From assembly GCA_021730945.1 (NCBI GenBank), contig JAKFYH010000006.1:100198-164197 (forward strand): a stretch of DNA of 64,000 bases, in the 5' to 3' direction. Positions 9,579 through 17,653 of the stretch are shown here, one piece after another. Source of the stretch: Acidobacteriota bacterium. Lineage in GTDB: Bacteria; Acidobacteriota; Vicinamibacteria; Vicinamibacterales; UBA2999. Each line of letters starts with the position of its first letter. The first letter of the stretch is position 1. Both the position numbers and the translations under genes were made by a program. The notes beneath the pieces were generated by a model that was not told the origin of the DNA, searched no databases, and saw nothing but the letters and a program-made list of their open reading frames with translations.

Positions 9579-9892
9579 CAGCGGGCCAGCCGCTGCCGCA
9601 CACCGGCGTCGCGGGGATCGATGGCGGCCGCGCGGGTGAGGGCGACCCTGGCCTCAGCGTGACGCCCGGCCGCCTCGTAGGCGGCACTGAGCTCGAGCAG
9701 GATCTCGACGTCCCGCGGCGATCGCGCCAGGCACGTCTCGAGTCCGGCGACGTCCCCCGGGGGGTCGAGGTCGCAGCGGACGGTCTCGGCGGACGCCTCG
9801 TCGCCGCCCTGCGAGCGGTTCACAAAAACAACGGCGCTCACGATCAGAAACGTGACCAGGAGCCTGACAACCGCCGCAGTCACCTGTTTCAT
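9578..9892 (-). CDS. small membrane-anchored TPR-like protein
   Basis: A 104-residue protein with one N-terminal hydrophobic anchor (about residues 8-24) and a C-terminal helical pair (ILLELSAAYEAAGRHAEARVALTRAAAIDP) that fits one tetratricopeptide unit. The stop codon overlaps the start of the sulfatase-like gene by one base, so the two should be translated together. The TPR unit would face the periplasm and could act as an assembly or contact module for its large partner. No enzyme motif is present. It reads away from the glycosyltransferase gene at 9931 across only 38 bases. Confidence 0.72.
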   Translation of the reverse strand: MKQVTAAVVRLLVTFLIVSAVVFVNRSQGGDEASAETVRCDLDPPGDVAGLETCLARSPRDVEILLELSAAYEAAGRHAEARVALTRAAAIDPRDAGVRQRLAR

Positions 9893-9930
9893 GTAATCTT
9901 GGCTACTTATCGGGCTGTCCCCGTGATCCC

Positions 9931-11571
9931 TTGAGACTGAGCCGCACCGTCCTCATCGCCGCCGGGCTCTCCCTGGTGTATTTCACCATTCAGCTGGCCT
10001 ACATTTCCAGCCTTCCGCTGGTGATGGATGAATTCGACGGCGCCAACGAGGCGTATCAGCTCCTCCACCTCACGCCCTACGAGGACTTTCGACCCTACAA
10101 GACCGTCCTTGGCTACTACCTTGAGCTGCCGCCACTGCTGCTCACATCGGACCCCTGGACGGGCCTCATGGCCAGCAAGATCTGGCTGGCCGGGATCAAC
10201 ACGGCGGTTATCTTCTCGGTCACGCTGGCACTGTCGGCGCTGTTCTCGCCGGCAGCGGCGCTCACCGGGCAACTGCTGTTGGTGTCGATGTCGACGTTTC
10301 TGGAGCGGTCGTCAGAGCTTCGCGTCGACATGCTCACCGCCTGGTTCGGCCTCGCCGCGCTCGTCCTGCTCTTGCGACGAGGCTGGTTCCTGGCCGGCGT
10401 GGTTGGAGGCCTCGGGTTCCTGGTTTCTCAAAAGGGGCTTTACTACCTGGTCGCGGCCAACGCGGCCGGCGGTGCGTACTGGTGGTTCGAGGCACGCGAC
10501 CGGCGAACCTTGGGCGACCTGGTCCGTCTGAACGCAGGAACCGTACTCGTCATCGCCGGCTATCTCACATTCTGGGCACTCGTCTCGAGTCCGTGGGCAG
10601 TGTTCAGCGCCACGTTTCTCAGCCACGGCAGCATCGTGTTCTCCGATTTCTACGAGCTTGAGGGCCACTGGTCGCGAACGCTTGGCAAGAATCCGCTCTA
10701 TTACTGGGGCGCCGTGGCCGGGATCGCGATGCTCCTGGCCGCCCGGTGGCGCGGCCAGGTGGGCGCCACCCACCTGATGACCGCCGTCTACGGCGGCGTG
10801 CTGTTTGCGCTCTGCCGCTGGCACAAGCAGCCGTGGCCCTACTTCTTCGTGATCCTGATTCCCACGCTGATGGTCGTGCACGTGGCCACCCTGCAGGTGG
10901 TGTTTCGCGATCGCCGGTGGGGTCGCGTGGCGGTGGCGGCAGTCGCACTTCTCGGCGTCGCCTACCCGATGACCTCGATGCCCGACGTCCTGTCGCGTGA
11001 CAACAGCTACCAGCGCCACGTCATTCGGCTGGCCCACGCGATCCTGAACGAGGGCGACACCTACCTCGCCGGCAACGATCTGATCTACGACCGCCACCAG
11101 GCCCATCCGGACCTGCGGCGGCTCGGCGCGGCCCGCGTCGAGGCGATTCGGCAATGGCCGGAGCCGCGGCTGGATGCGCTGATCGGCGAACTCGAAGCGG
11201 CGCGCCCCAAGCTCGTGATCGAAGACTACCGGATGCGGGGGCTGCCACCGGTCCTGCTCACCTACCTCGGCACGCGCTACGACACGCTCTGGTCGAGCGT
11301 GCAGGTCTACGCCCCGGTGGTGGGCGCCGGCGAACGCGAGTTTGATTTGTGGTTCGGCGGCGACTACCGCGTCGAGCCGTCGGACGGCCGGGTCGTGATC
11401 GACGGCCGCGACGTCGACCCCGGCACGCTGCTCACGCTCGCCCGCGGCCGCCATCATAACGACAGCACCGCGCCGGTCCGGCTGCGGCTGGTACCACCCG
11501 GGTGGGGCGCTTACGCCGATCCGGCCACCAAACAGCGCCGGCGGATGTTTGCCCGGCCGTACGACTATTGA
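9931..11571 (+). CDS. polytopic membrane glycosyltransferase (GT39/ArnT-like)
   Basis: A 546-residue integral membrane protein with about eleven hydrophobic spans in the first 370 residues and a soluble C-terminal part. The first external loop carries MDEFDGANEAYQLLH, resembling the acidic DE motif with which lipid-linked-sugar glycosyltransferases of the PMT/ArnT superfamily bind metal and donor phosphate. The probable start is TTG 9931 because no ATG or GTG lies nearby in frame; no strong ribosome site is seen, so the first residues are uncertain. Its last codons overlap the stop of the convergent methyltransferase gene by seven bases. Acceptor and sugar cannot be told. Confidence 0.75.
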   Translation: MRLSRTVLIAAGLSLVYFTIQLAYISSLPLVMDEFDGANEAYQLLHLTPYEDFRPYKTVLGYYLELPPLLLTSDPWTGLMASKIWLAGINTAVIFSVTLALSALFSPAAALTGQLLLVSMSTFLERSSELRVDMLTAWFGLAALVLLLRRGWFLAGVVGGLGFLVSQKGLYYLVAANAAGGAYWWFEARDRRTLGDLVRLNAGTVLVIAGYLTFWALVSSPWAVFSATFLSHGSIVFSDFYELEGHWSRTLGKNPLYYWGAVAGIAMLLAARWRGQVGATHLMTAVYGGVLFALCRWHKQPWPYFFVILIPTLMVVHVATLQVVFRDRRWGRVAVAAVALLGVAYPMTSMPDVLSRDNSYQRHVIRLAHAILNEGDTYLAGNDLIYDRHQAHPDLRRLGAARVEAIRQWPEPRLDALIGELEAARPKLVIEDYRMRGLPPVLLTYLGTRYDTLWSSVQVYAPVVGAGEREFDLWFGGDYRVEPSDGRVVIDGRDVDPGTLLTLARGRHHNDSTAPVRLRLVPPGWGAYADPATKQRRRMFARPYDY

Positions 11572-12224
11572 AGGGGCTTACTGAATCGAGCCGAGAGAAT
11601 GCCGTAGCGGCTGGCGGGATTGGCCTCGTCGTAAACGGTGCCGCGAAAGAGGCTCTGGTAGACGCCGCCGGCATCCTTCTCGAACCGGCGGGCTTCAAGC
11701 AGTTCGAGCGGCGGAATGAACCGGTGTACGATGTCCCACGAAAACGACAGCGGCTCGGTGAGGGTCGGAGCGTGGTTGACGTCGGTGATCAACAGGAACA
11801 ACCCGCCCGGTTTCACGACGCGGCCGATCTCGGCGATCACGCGGTCGAGGCTGTCGACGTGGTCGAGGGAGTTGAACGAGCAGACGACGTCGAAGTGGCC
11901 GTCGGAAAACGGAATGGCCTCCGCACCCGATGCGATGTACCGCATGCGGTGCCGGCTGGCGCCCAGTTTCAGGTACTGGCCGGCGAGGGGATCGAGACCG
12001 ACCCGCTCGGCGGCCCGGTCGGCCCACTCGAGCGAGCCGCGCGGACCGCAGCCGATGTCGAGAATCCGCCGGCCGTCGTAGTACGCGAGGGGCAGGCCGA
12101 AGTGATCGGTATAGAAATACGCGTAGTGATGATTGGCGAGGCGCCGGTCCTTGACCTTGACCGACAGCCAATAGAGCAGCTCCATCACCCGCTTGATCCA
12201 GGTTCGCATCCGCTCGCAGAGCAT
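11565..12224 (-). CDS. class I SAM-dependent methyltransferase
   Basis: A 219-residue methyltransferase. The SAM-binding glycine motif reads ILDIGCGPRGS, followed by an acidic end of strand 2 (VGLDPLAG), AEAIPFSDGHFDVVCSFNSLDH (motif II region) and a PGGLFLLI post-motif. The frame stays open for another 117 codons inside the divergent gene, but those residues are Arg-rich shadow sequence, so ATG 12224 (or ATG 12209) is taken as start. ATG 12224 lies two bases from the divergent start at 12227, leaving no room for a normal promoter between them. Likely a sugar or lipid-linked glycan methyltransferase by context. Confidence 0.82.
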   Translation of the reverse strand: MLCERMRTWIKRVMELLYWLSVKVKDRRLANHHYAYFYTDHFGLPLAYYDGRRILDIGCGPRGSLEWADRAAERVGLDPLAGQYLKLGASRHRMRYIASGAEAIPFSDGHFDVVCSFNSLDHVDSLDRVIAEIGRVVKPGGLFLLITDVNHAPTLTEPLSFSWDIVHRFIPPLELLEARRFEKDAGGVYQSLFRGTVYDEANPASRYGILSARFSKPLQ

Positions 12225-12226
12225 AC

Positions 12227-12991
12227 ATGGACATTCGACTGATCGAGATCGCCAAACGGATGTCGTCCTGGCTCGGGCTGGATGCGGTGCGACACGACGG
12301 CCGGGTGCTGCCCGCGCCACACCTGCGCCTCTGCGGCCAGGAGTTTCGCGATCACGCATTCTTCCTGCGCTCGGCCAGGGCCGAAGCCGATCGGCTGGTG
12401 ACCCACTGTGGATTGTCGGCGGACAGCGCCTTGCTGGACGTCGGCTGCGGCTTTGGGCGGCTGGCGATCGGTGTGCTCGATCGGGTCGGCACAATTCGCG
12501 ACTACCGCGGCGTCGACGTGAGCGCGGCCGCCGTCGCCTGGTGCCGGCGGCACCTCGCGGCCACCCACCCGGCATTCCACTTCACCCGTCTCGACGTCAG
12601 GAACCAACGCTACAACCCCGGCGGCGAGGAGATCACACGTGGCTTCCGCCTCCCGTTTGACGACCGGTCGTTTGACATCGCCTACGCCTACTCGGTGTTC
12701 TCCCACATGGAGCTCGGCGACGTCGAGCGCTACCTCGCCGAGCTGGGCCGCGTGCTGCGGCCGGGCGGCTGGGCGTTCGTGACCCTGTTTGTGGCCGACG
12801 AAGTGCCGGACATCAGTATCAACCCGGCCTCCGGTGCGCTGGCGTGGCAAGGGCCCCTGCACTGTGTTCGCTACCGGCGCGCGCTCATCGAGTCGCGGAT
12901 GCGCGATGCCGGCTTCACCATCGCGCAGGTGGCCGACGGCGTCGAAACCGACGGGCAAAGCGGCTACTACCTCCACCGAGCGGGCACATGA
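12227..12991 (+). CDS. class I SAM-dependent methyltransferase
   Basis: A 254-residue methyltransferase, first gene of a three-gene overlapping run. Motif I is LLDVGCGFGRL, strand 2 ends in GVDVSAA, and FDIAYAYSVFSHM and LRPGGWAFVTLF follow in the usual order. The N-terminal 60 residues (PHLRLCGQEFRDHAFF) and the C-terminal SGYYLH ending are as in methyltransferases found in polysaccharide clusters. Its stop overlaps the flippase start (ATGA). The neighbouring flippase and glycosyltransferase suggest methylation of a sugar residue in an exported glycan; the acceptor is unknown. Confidence 0.83.
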   Translation: MDIRLIEIAKRMSSWLGLDAVRHDGRVLPAPHLRLCGQEFRDHAFFLRSARAEADRLVTHCGLSADSALLDVGCGFGRLAIGVLDRVGTIRDYRGVDVSAAAVAWCRRHLAATHPAFHFTRLDVRNQRYNPGGEEITRGFRLPFDDRSFDIAYAYSVFSHMELGDVERYLAELGRVLRPGGWAFVTLFVADEVPDISINPASGALAWQGPLHCVRYRRALIESRMRDAGFTIAQVADGVETDGQSGYYLHRAGT

Positions 12992-14214
12992 CGCCGTTTG
13001 CGGCAGTGTTGCTGGCGACCGGCTCGGCCGCCCTGCTGGCCCTCGCCTACAGCACCCTCATGGCGAGGGTGCTGGGACCGATGGCCTATGCCGAAGTGGT
13101 CACCGGCTCGGCCGCTGCCACCATGCTGGCGTACGCCGGCGGCGCACTCGCACCCATCACCGCGCACCTCTCGGCGCGCTACATGGCAAGCGGCGAACCC
13201 GAGAAGATTCGCGGGCTGGTCGCCGCCGTGCTGCGCCGGTTTGTACCCCTGCTGGCCGCCGGCGCGATCGCCACCGCCGTCCTGGCCGCGCCGATTGCCG
13301 GCGCCCTGCGCTTCTCCTCTCCGGCTTCGGTCATGGTGGCCTACGGCGTGCTGGTCGGCCTGGTGGTGGTCAACCTGGTGCGGTCGGCGAGCCGAGGCGC
13401 GCAGCAGTTCGGCCGTTTTTCCGTCAGCGTGGCCGGCGAAGCGCTCATCCGACTCGCCGCCGGCGCGGCCCTTCTGGCGGTCTGGCCCGAGCCGGCCGCG
13501 GCCCTGGCCGGATACGTGATCGCCCTGGCGGTTACCTACTGGTGGACACTGCGCGGCCTGCAGGCGCTGTCGCCGGTAGTCGCGATGGTGCCTCGTGGCG
13601 ATGTCACGGGCCTTTTGGGCACGACCACCGCGTTGGTGATGGGCATGGCGGCGTTCCAGAATCTCGACATCCTGATCGTGAAGCGCGTCTTCGTGCCGGC
13701 CGATGCCGGCATCTATGCCGCCGCGTGGGCGTTCGCGCGGTGGATGGCCCTGGTCGCCTTCCCGGTCGAGGCACTGCTGCTGCCACGGCTGACCTTTGCG
13801 GGCGATCGAGGCCAGTCGATGTTCGCCGTCGCCGCTCGGATGGGCGCGAGCATGGCGGCCCTGGGTGCGGTTCCGCTTGCGATGTTCGCGCTCATCCCCG
13901 GCCCGATCGTCACCATGCTCTACGGCTCTGCCTACCAGGATGCGGCCCCACTGCTGTTCGCGCTGGGGCTGGGCGCCTTTGCGCAGTATGGAAGTTACCT
14001 GGCGGTCCAGGTGCTGATCTCCCGGGCCCAGACGTGGCCAGTGGTGGTGTTTGCGGTGATGGGGATCGCCGAGACGGCGGTCATCGTCGTGCGCCATGAT
14101 TCACTGGCGATGGTGGCAACGGTACTGGTCAGCATGCGGGTGGTGACGCTTGTCGCCATCCTGGCCGGGGCCTGGACGGCTGCTCGCCCCCTGTCGAGAC
14201 CCGCGCATGAGTAG
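12988..14214 (+). CDS. oligosaccharide flippase, Wzx/MATE-like
   Basis: A 408-residue polytopic protein with roughly twelve hydrophobic spans, starting MTPFAAVLLATGSAALLALAY. The early ARVLGPMAYAEVV and the mid-protein FQNLDILIVKRVFVPADAGIY are characteristic of lipid-linked oligosaccharide flippases of the polysaccharide-export superfamily. ATG 12988 overlaps the methyltransferase stop (ATGA), and its own end overlaps the following glycosyltransferase by eight bases. It would move an undecaprenyl-linked repeat unit from the cytoplasmic to the periplasmic face. No Wzy polymerase is recognisable in the window, so the glycan may be a single unit or be finished elsewhere. Confidence 0.85.
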   Translation: MTPFAAVLLATGSAALLALAYSTLMARVLGPMAYAEVVTGSAAATMLAYAGGALAPITAHLSARYMASGEPEKIRGLVAAVLRRFVPLLAAGAIATAVLAAPIAGALRFSSPASVMVAYGVLVGLVVVNLVRSASRGAQQFGRFSVSVAGEALIRLAAGAALLAVWPEPAAALAGYVIALAVTYWWTLRGLQALSPVVAMVPRGDVTGLLGTTTALVMGMAAFQNLDILIVKRVFVPADAGIYAAAWAFARWMALVAFPVEALLLPRLTFAGDRGQSMFAVAARMGASMAALGAVPLAMFALIPGPIVTMLYGSAYQDAAPLLFALGLGAFAQYGSYLAVQVLISRAQTWPVVVFAVMGIAETAVIVVRHDSLAMVATVLVSMRVVTLVAILAGAWTAARPLSRPAHE

Positions 14215-15001
14215 TGTCGTTTTCGCGCTGGTTCACTATCGCAATACCGCCGCCATCCAGTCGGCGATCGCACACCTGCGCGCGTTAGGCGTACCGCCGG
14301 GATGGACCGTCGAGGTAATCGTCGCCGACAACAGCCACGACGCGCCAGCTTCGCTTGGAGCGCCGATCGTAGGCGACGGCGCCAACCGCGGCTATCTGGG
14401 CGGCGCGGCCATGGCCCTTGCCCATTGGCGGGCAGCCCACAACCAGCCGCCGGACTGGTTCGTGATTATCAACCCCGACGCCGCACCTCGCGCCGATGCG
14501 TTGCTCGCCCTGGCGGGCGCGGCGCTGGCTGATGACGTCGGGATGGTGGCGCCGGCCGTGCTGCTCGGCGGAGTCACGCCACAGAACCCGTTCCTGTCGG
14601 CCCGCCCGTCGCGGGCGCGCATGTGGGGGTACACCATCGCATTCCGGTCGGCCGTGCTGACCCGCGCGCTGGACCTGTTACTCGGCCTGAAGCGCCGGCG
14701 CGCCCGGCGCGCACCCGCATCGCCGGTGCCGCGCTCGATCTACGCGCCGCACGGAAGCATCATCTTTGTGCGGCGGGTGTTCTTCGAGCGAGGCGGCACG
14801 CTTGACTACGACGGGTTCATGTTTGGCGAGGAGATTCACCTGGCCGAGCAGGCGCGGGCGTTGCGACTAGCGGTGCGGTTCGTGCCGGCGATTGAGGTGA
14901 TCCACGACGGCGGCTCAACCACCGGGCGGGTCGATTCGGCGAGCCGCCGGGAATGGCATCGCGCGAGCGCCGACATCCTGTGGCGCAAGTATTTTCGCTA
15001 G
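14207..15001 (+). CDS. GT2-family glycosyltransferase
   Basis: A 264-residue GT-A fold glycosyltransferase resembling rhamnosyltransferases. It opens VVFALVHYRN, has VIVADNS after the second strand, then the nucleotide-sugar metal motif region FVIINPDAAPRADA and an acceptor-side segment FMFGEEIHLAEQAR. ATG 14207 lies inside the flippase gene. The stop is one base before the stop region of the convergent methyltransferase at 15003. It probably adds one sugar to the lipid-linked unit that the upstream flippase exports. Donor and acceptor are not predictable. Confidence 0.85.
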   Translation: MSSVVFALVHYRNTAAIQSAIAHLRALGVPPGWTVEVIVADNSHDAPASLGAPIVGDGANRGYLGGAAMALAHWRAAHNQPPDWFVIINPDAAPRADALLALAGAALADDVGMVAPAVLLGGVTPQNPFLSARPSRARMWGYTIAFRSAVLTRALDLLLGLKRRRARRAPASPVPRSIYAPHGSIIFVRRVFFERGGTLDYDGFMFGEEIHLAEQARALRLAVRFVPAIEVIHDGGSTTGRVDSASRREWHRASADILWRKYFR

Positions 15002-15002
15002 G

Positions 15003-15785
15003 CTACCGCCGGCACACCGCGAGGAGATCGCACCCGGTGTCGCGATCGTCCGGGCTGGCGTAGAAGTCCGACACCGCGTGAGTCCAGGTGCCGGCCGCCG
15101 GCGCCGGACCTAGTCGCGCCATGAGTGCCATCACCGGCGCCAGGACGCGCCGGAGTCCCAGCGGATCAAGAGCTACCACTCGCTGCGCGCTGGCCACGCG
15201 CGCGCGTTCAATGCGCTCAATCGGCTCGCTGGCACGCACGCCGAGCACCTGCACCTCGCTGAAGGCGGTTGATAGCACGCCCTCGAGCTCGGTCGCCGAG
15301 TACTCACGGACATGAAACCGGTTCCACGGCTGCTGGCCCTCGCGCAGGCGGGTCGAGCGATTGGGAGTGGTCAACACAAATGACGCACCCGCTTTCAGCA
15401 CCCGCGCCGCCTCGCGCACAAAACGCCCGTCGTCGTGCACATGCTCGATGGTCTGAAAAGAAGTGGCGGCATCAAACTCGCCGTCGGCAAACGGCAGGCG
15501 CCCGCCGTCGTAGGCGAGGAAGCGGCAGGCGGACGAGCCGTAGGCCGACTGGGCGGCCGCCACCGAGTCGAGCGAGACGTCCACGCCAATCAACTGGCGG
15601 GCGTGGCTGGACATCAGGTGGGTGCCGTAGCCGGCTCCGCAGCCGATGTCGAGCACGGCGTCGGTCGATCGGAGATATGTGACGGCCGTCTGGTAGGCGA
15701 ACAGGTGCCGCAGGTACAGGATGTAGTCGGCTTCGGAGCGGTACAGCTCCGGCTCCATGCGCTCGCCGGTCTTGATCGCCATCAT
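15003..15785 (-). CDS. class I SAM-dependent methyltransferase
   Basis: A 260-residue methyltransferase at the end of the minus-strand glycan operon. Motifs are VLDIGCGAGYGT, IGVDVSLDSV, FDAATSFQTIEHV and KAGASFVLTTPN in the normal order. The N-terminal ELYRSEADYILYLRHLFAYQ segment is typical of O-antigen-associated methyltransferases. The start ATG 15785 overlaps the stop of the upstream glycosyltransferase (ATGA), with a second ATG directly after. Coupling to that gene suggests it methylates the sugar just transferred or caps the chain; this is inference. Confidence 0.84.
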   Translation of the reverse strand: MMAIKTGERMEPELYRSEADYILYLRHLFAYQTAVTYLRSTDAVLDIGCGAGYGTHLMSSHARQLIGVDVSLDSVAAAQSAYGSSACRFLAYDGGRLPFADGEFDAATSFQTIEHVHDDGRFVREAARVLKAGASFVLTTPNRSTRLREGQQPWNRFHVREYSATELEGVLSTAFSEVQVLGVRASEPIERIERARVASAQRVVALDPLGLRRVLAPVMALMARLGPAPAAGTWTHAVSDFYASPDDRDTGCDLLAVCRR

Positions 15786-16594
15786 CCGCGCCTGCCGTAT
15801 CGAACGGCGATAAACAACTTGAGTACGAGCCACGCCGGCAGCAGCAGCAACATCTGCTCGGCCAGCAGCATCGCGCGCGAGACCAGGTCCATGTGCGCGA
15901 GCCAGTACTTGCGCTTGACCTCGATGGTCGTGCGAATGGTGTCGCGCAGCTTCGAACTCTTGATCGACCCGCCGTGAAGGCGATAGCGAACCAGGGCCTC
16001 GGGCAGGTTGGCGAATCGAGCGCCGCCGGCGCCCAGCCGGCTGTACCATTCATAGTCCTGCGCCGGTAACTCCGACTCGCGCCAACCGCCGAAGCGCTCG
16101 TAGACTTCGCGGCGGAACATCACGCTCGAGTTGGCGATCGGATTGAAGCGGCGCATGGCCGCGACAATGGCGCCGTGATCGGTCGGGTAACGGCGTTGAC
16201 CCACCACCGCCCCCTCGGCATCGATCACCGTCAGCCAGCTCCCGACTACATCGACGTCGGGATGGGCGCGCAGAAACGCCAGTTCGTGTTCCACCCGGGT
16301 GGGTTCGCACAGATCGTCGCCATCGAACCGGCAAATGAACTGGCCACGGGCCAGGGCCAGGCCGCGGTTGTGCTGCTGCGGCAGCGACGTGCGCGCCGGG
16401 TTGCGAACGTGGTGCAGCCTCGGGTCATCGAGCCCGGCCAGTAACGCCCGGCCATCCGACGGCGACGGGTCTTCGACGACAATCAGCTCGAAACCGGAGA
16501 AGGACTGCGCGAGCACACTTGCGATGGCCTGCCGGAAGTACACCGGGTGGGGTTCGAACACCGGCACCACGATCGACACCAGCGGCGGCGTCAT
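15782..16594 (-). CDS. GT2-family glycosyltransferase
   Basis: A 270-residue GT2 enzyme. Evidence is the opening VSIVVPVFEPHPVYFRQAI, LIVVEDPSPSD, the metal-binding DGDD in FICRFDGDDLCEP, and SELPAQDYEWYSRL matching the ED-containing acceptor-site motif. A C-terminal hydrophobic stretch (LLLAEQMLLLLPAWLVLKLF) may attach it to the membrane. ATG 16594 overlaps the stop of the DUF2304 gene (ATGA), and its stop overlaps the methyltransferase start. The frame remains open upstream but that part is antisense to the DUF2304 gene. It transfers a sugar during glycan assembly; the donor is unknown. Confidence 0.87.
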   Translation of the reverse strand: MTPPLVSIVVPVFEPHPVYFRQAIASVLAQSFSGFELIVVEDPSPSDGRALLAGLDDPRLHHVRNPARTSLPQQHNRGLALARGQFICRFDGDDLCEPTRVEHELAFLRAHPDVDVVGSWLTVIDAEGAVVGQRRYPTDHGAIVAAMRRFNPIANSSVMFRREVYERFGGWRESELPAQDYEWYSRLGAGGARFANLPEALVRYRLHGGSIKSSKLRDTIRTTIEVKRKYWLAHMDLVSRAMLLAEQMLLLLPAWLVLKLFIAVRYGRRG

Positions 16595-16950
16595 GCGCGC
16601 GCGCTCGGAGGGCTGTCCTTCTGGCGCTCGGCCTCGAGCAGGGCCACCTCGCGCGTGAGCAGCGTAATCTCCCGCGACATCTGGCGCAGGCGCAACGAGA
16701 CCAGGTAGAAACCGGCGATGAACGCCAGCACCGCCGAATAGACCAGCAGGTCGGCGCCGCGGTAGATACCAAGGGCTCGCGCCAGCCGTGTGGTGGTATC
16801 GGGATAGACCACGGCCACCAGCGTCGCCAGCCACAGGCCGCTCCAGAACAGCGACACCATCAGGCGCGACGGCGACTTGAAAAGGTTGCGCACGCTCACT
16901 GCCAGCATGGCGGCGATCAGTGGCAGGGCGAGAAGCTGGAACAGTCTCAT
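16591..16950 (-). CDS. DUF2304-family membrane protein
   Basis: A 119-residue protein with three hydrophobic spans (about residues 4-18, 32-50 and 66-85), followed by a charged, coiled-coil-like tail (LRQMSREITLLTREVALLEAE). This is the layout of the DUF2304 family, whose genes very often follow a GT2 dolichyl-phosphate-mannose-synthase-like gene, exactly as here (four bases downstream). It probably gives the soluble glycosyltransferase partner its membrane platform. The next glycosyltransferase start overlaps its stop. Biochemical function of the family is not established. Confidence 0.8.
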   Translation of the reverse strand: MRLFQLLALPLIAAMLAVSVRNLFKSPSRLMVSLFWSGLWLATLVAVVYPDTTTRLARALGIYRGADLLVYSAVLAFIAGFYLVSLRLRQMSREITLLTREVALLEAERQKDSPPSARA

Positions 16951-16954
16951 CGGA

Positions 16955-17653
16955 TCACCTGGAAAGCTTGTTCAGAAGGTAGTCCCAGACGATTCGCGCG
17001 GCATGGCCGGCGCGCTGGCCCTTTTCGAGCGAGTACTTCGTATAGTGCACTCTCACCGACACCTCGACCAGCGGCAGGCCCGTCCGCGCCAGTTGGTCAA
17101 TGATCTCACTGGCATGGGCCATGCGGTCCAGTTGCAGTTCCACTTGTTCCGCAGCCCGCCGCGACAGCGCGCGCAAGCCGTTGTGGGCGTCGGTCAGTCG
17201 CACGCCTGACACCACGCCCGTGAAAGCCACGGCCAGCCGGAGCAGAACCCTGCGCGCGGCCGGTACGTCGGCGGCGTGCTCCAGAAAACGCGAGCCCAGA
17301 GCGATGTCGGCCGTCCCGGCCGCAATCGGACCGACCAGGACGGGCACGTCACCGGCGGTATGCTGGCCGTCGGCGTCGAAGGTCACCAGGATCCGGGCGC
17401 CGTGGCGCAAGGCATAGCGCAGGCCGGACTGCAGCGCCGCCCCTTGCCCGCGGTTAACCGCGTGCCTCACGATCAGGGCGCCGGCCTGCCGGGCCCGGGC
17501 CGCCGTGTCGTCACCGGAGCCATCATCAACCACGACCACCCGGTAGCCCGCGGCGACAAGCGGACCGACGACCTCGGCGATCACGGCGCCTTCGTGATAG
17601 GCGGCGATCACGATCCAGACACCGTCAACCAGGTCAGGCAGGTTTGACGCCAC
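16955..17653 (-). CDS. GT2 glycosyltransferase, polyprenyl-phosphate glycosyl transferase-like
   Basis: A 232-residue enzyme of the dolichyl-phosphate mannose synthase/Ppm1-like group. It has WIVIAAYHEG, VVVVDDGSGDDT, NRGQGAALQSG, the metal-site TFDADGQHTAGD, and GSRFLE, all in the expected order and spacing. There is no C-terminal membrane domain; the adjacent DUF2304 protein probably supplies membrane contact. Its start overlaps the upstream methyltransferase gene by 20 bases. It would load a sugar onto polyprenyl phosphate, feeding membrane glycosyltransferases such as the GT39-like protein at 9931; this link is inference. Confidence 0.87.
   Translation of the reverse strand: MASNLPDLVDGVWIVIAAYHEGAVIAEVVGPLVAAGYRVVVVDDGSGDDTAARARQAGALIVRHAVNRGQGAALQSGLRYALRHGARILVTFDADGQHTAGDVPVLVGPIAAGTADIALGSRFLEHAADVPAARRVLLRLAVAFTGVVSGVRLTDAHNGLRALSRRAAEQVELQLDRMAHASEIIDQLARTGLPLVEVSVRVHYTKYSLEKGQRAGHAARIVWDYLLNKLSR

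Noticed and set aside
12225..12575. N-terminal extension of the minus-strand methyltransferase into its neighbour
   Set aside because: The added 117 residues are Arg/Ala/Pro-rich and antisense to a real gene; the SAM domain starts after ATG 12224.
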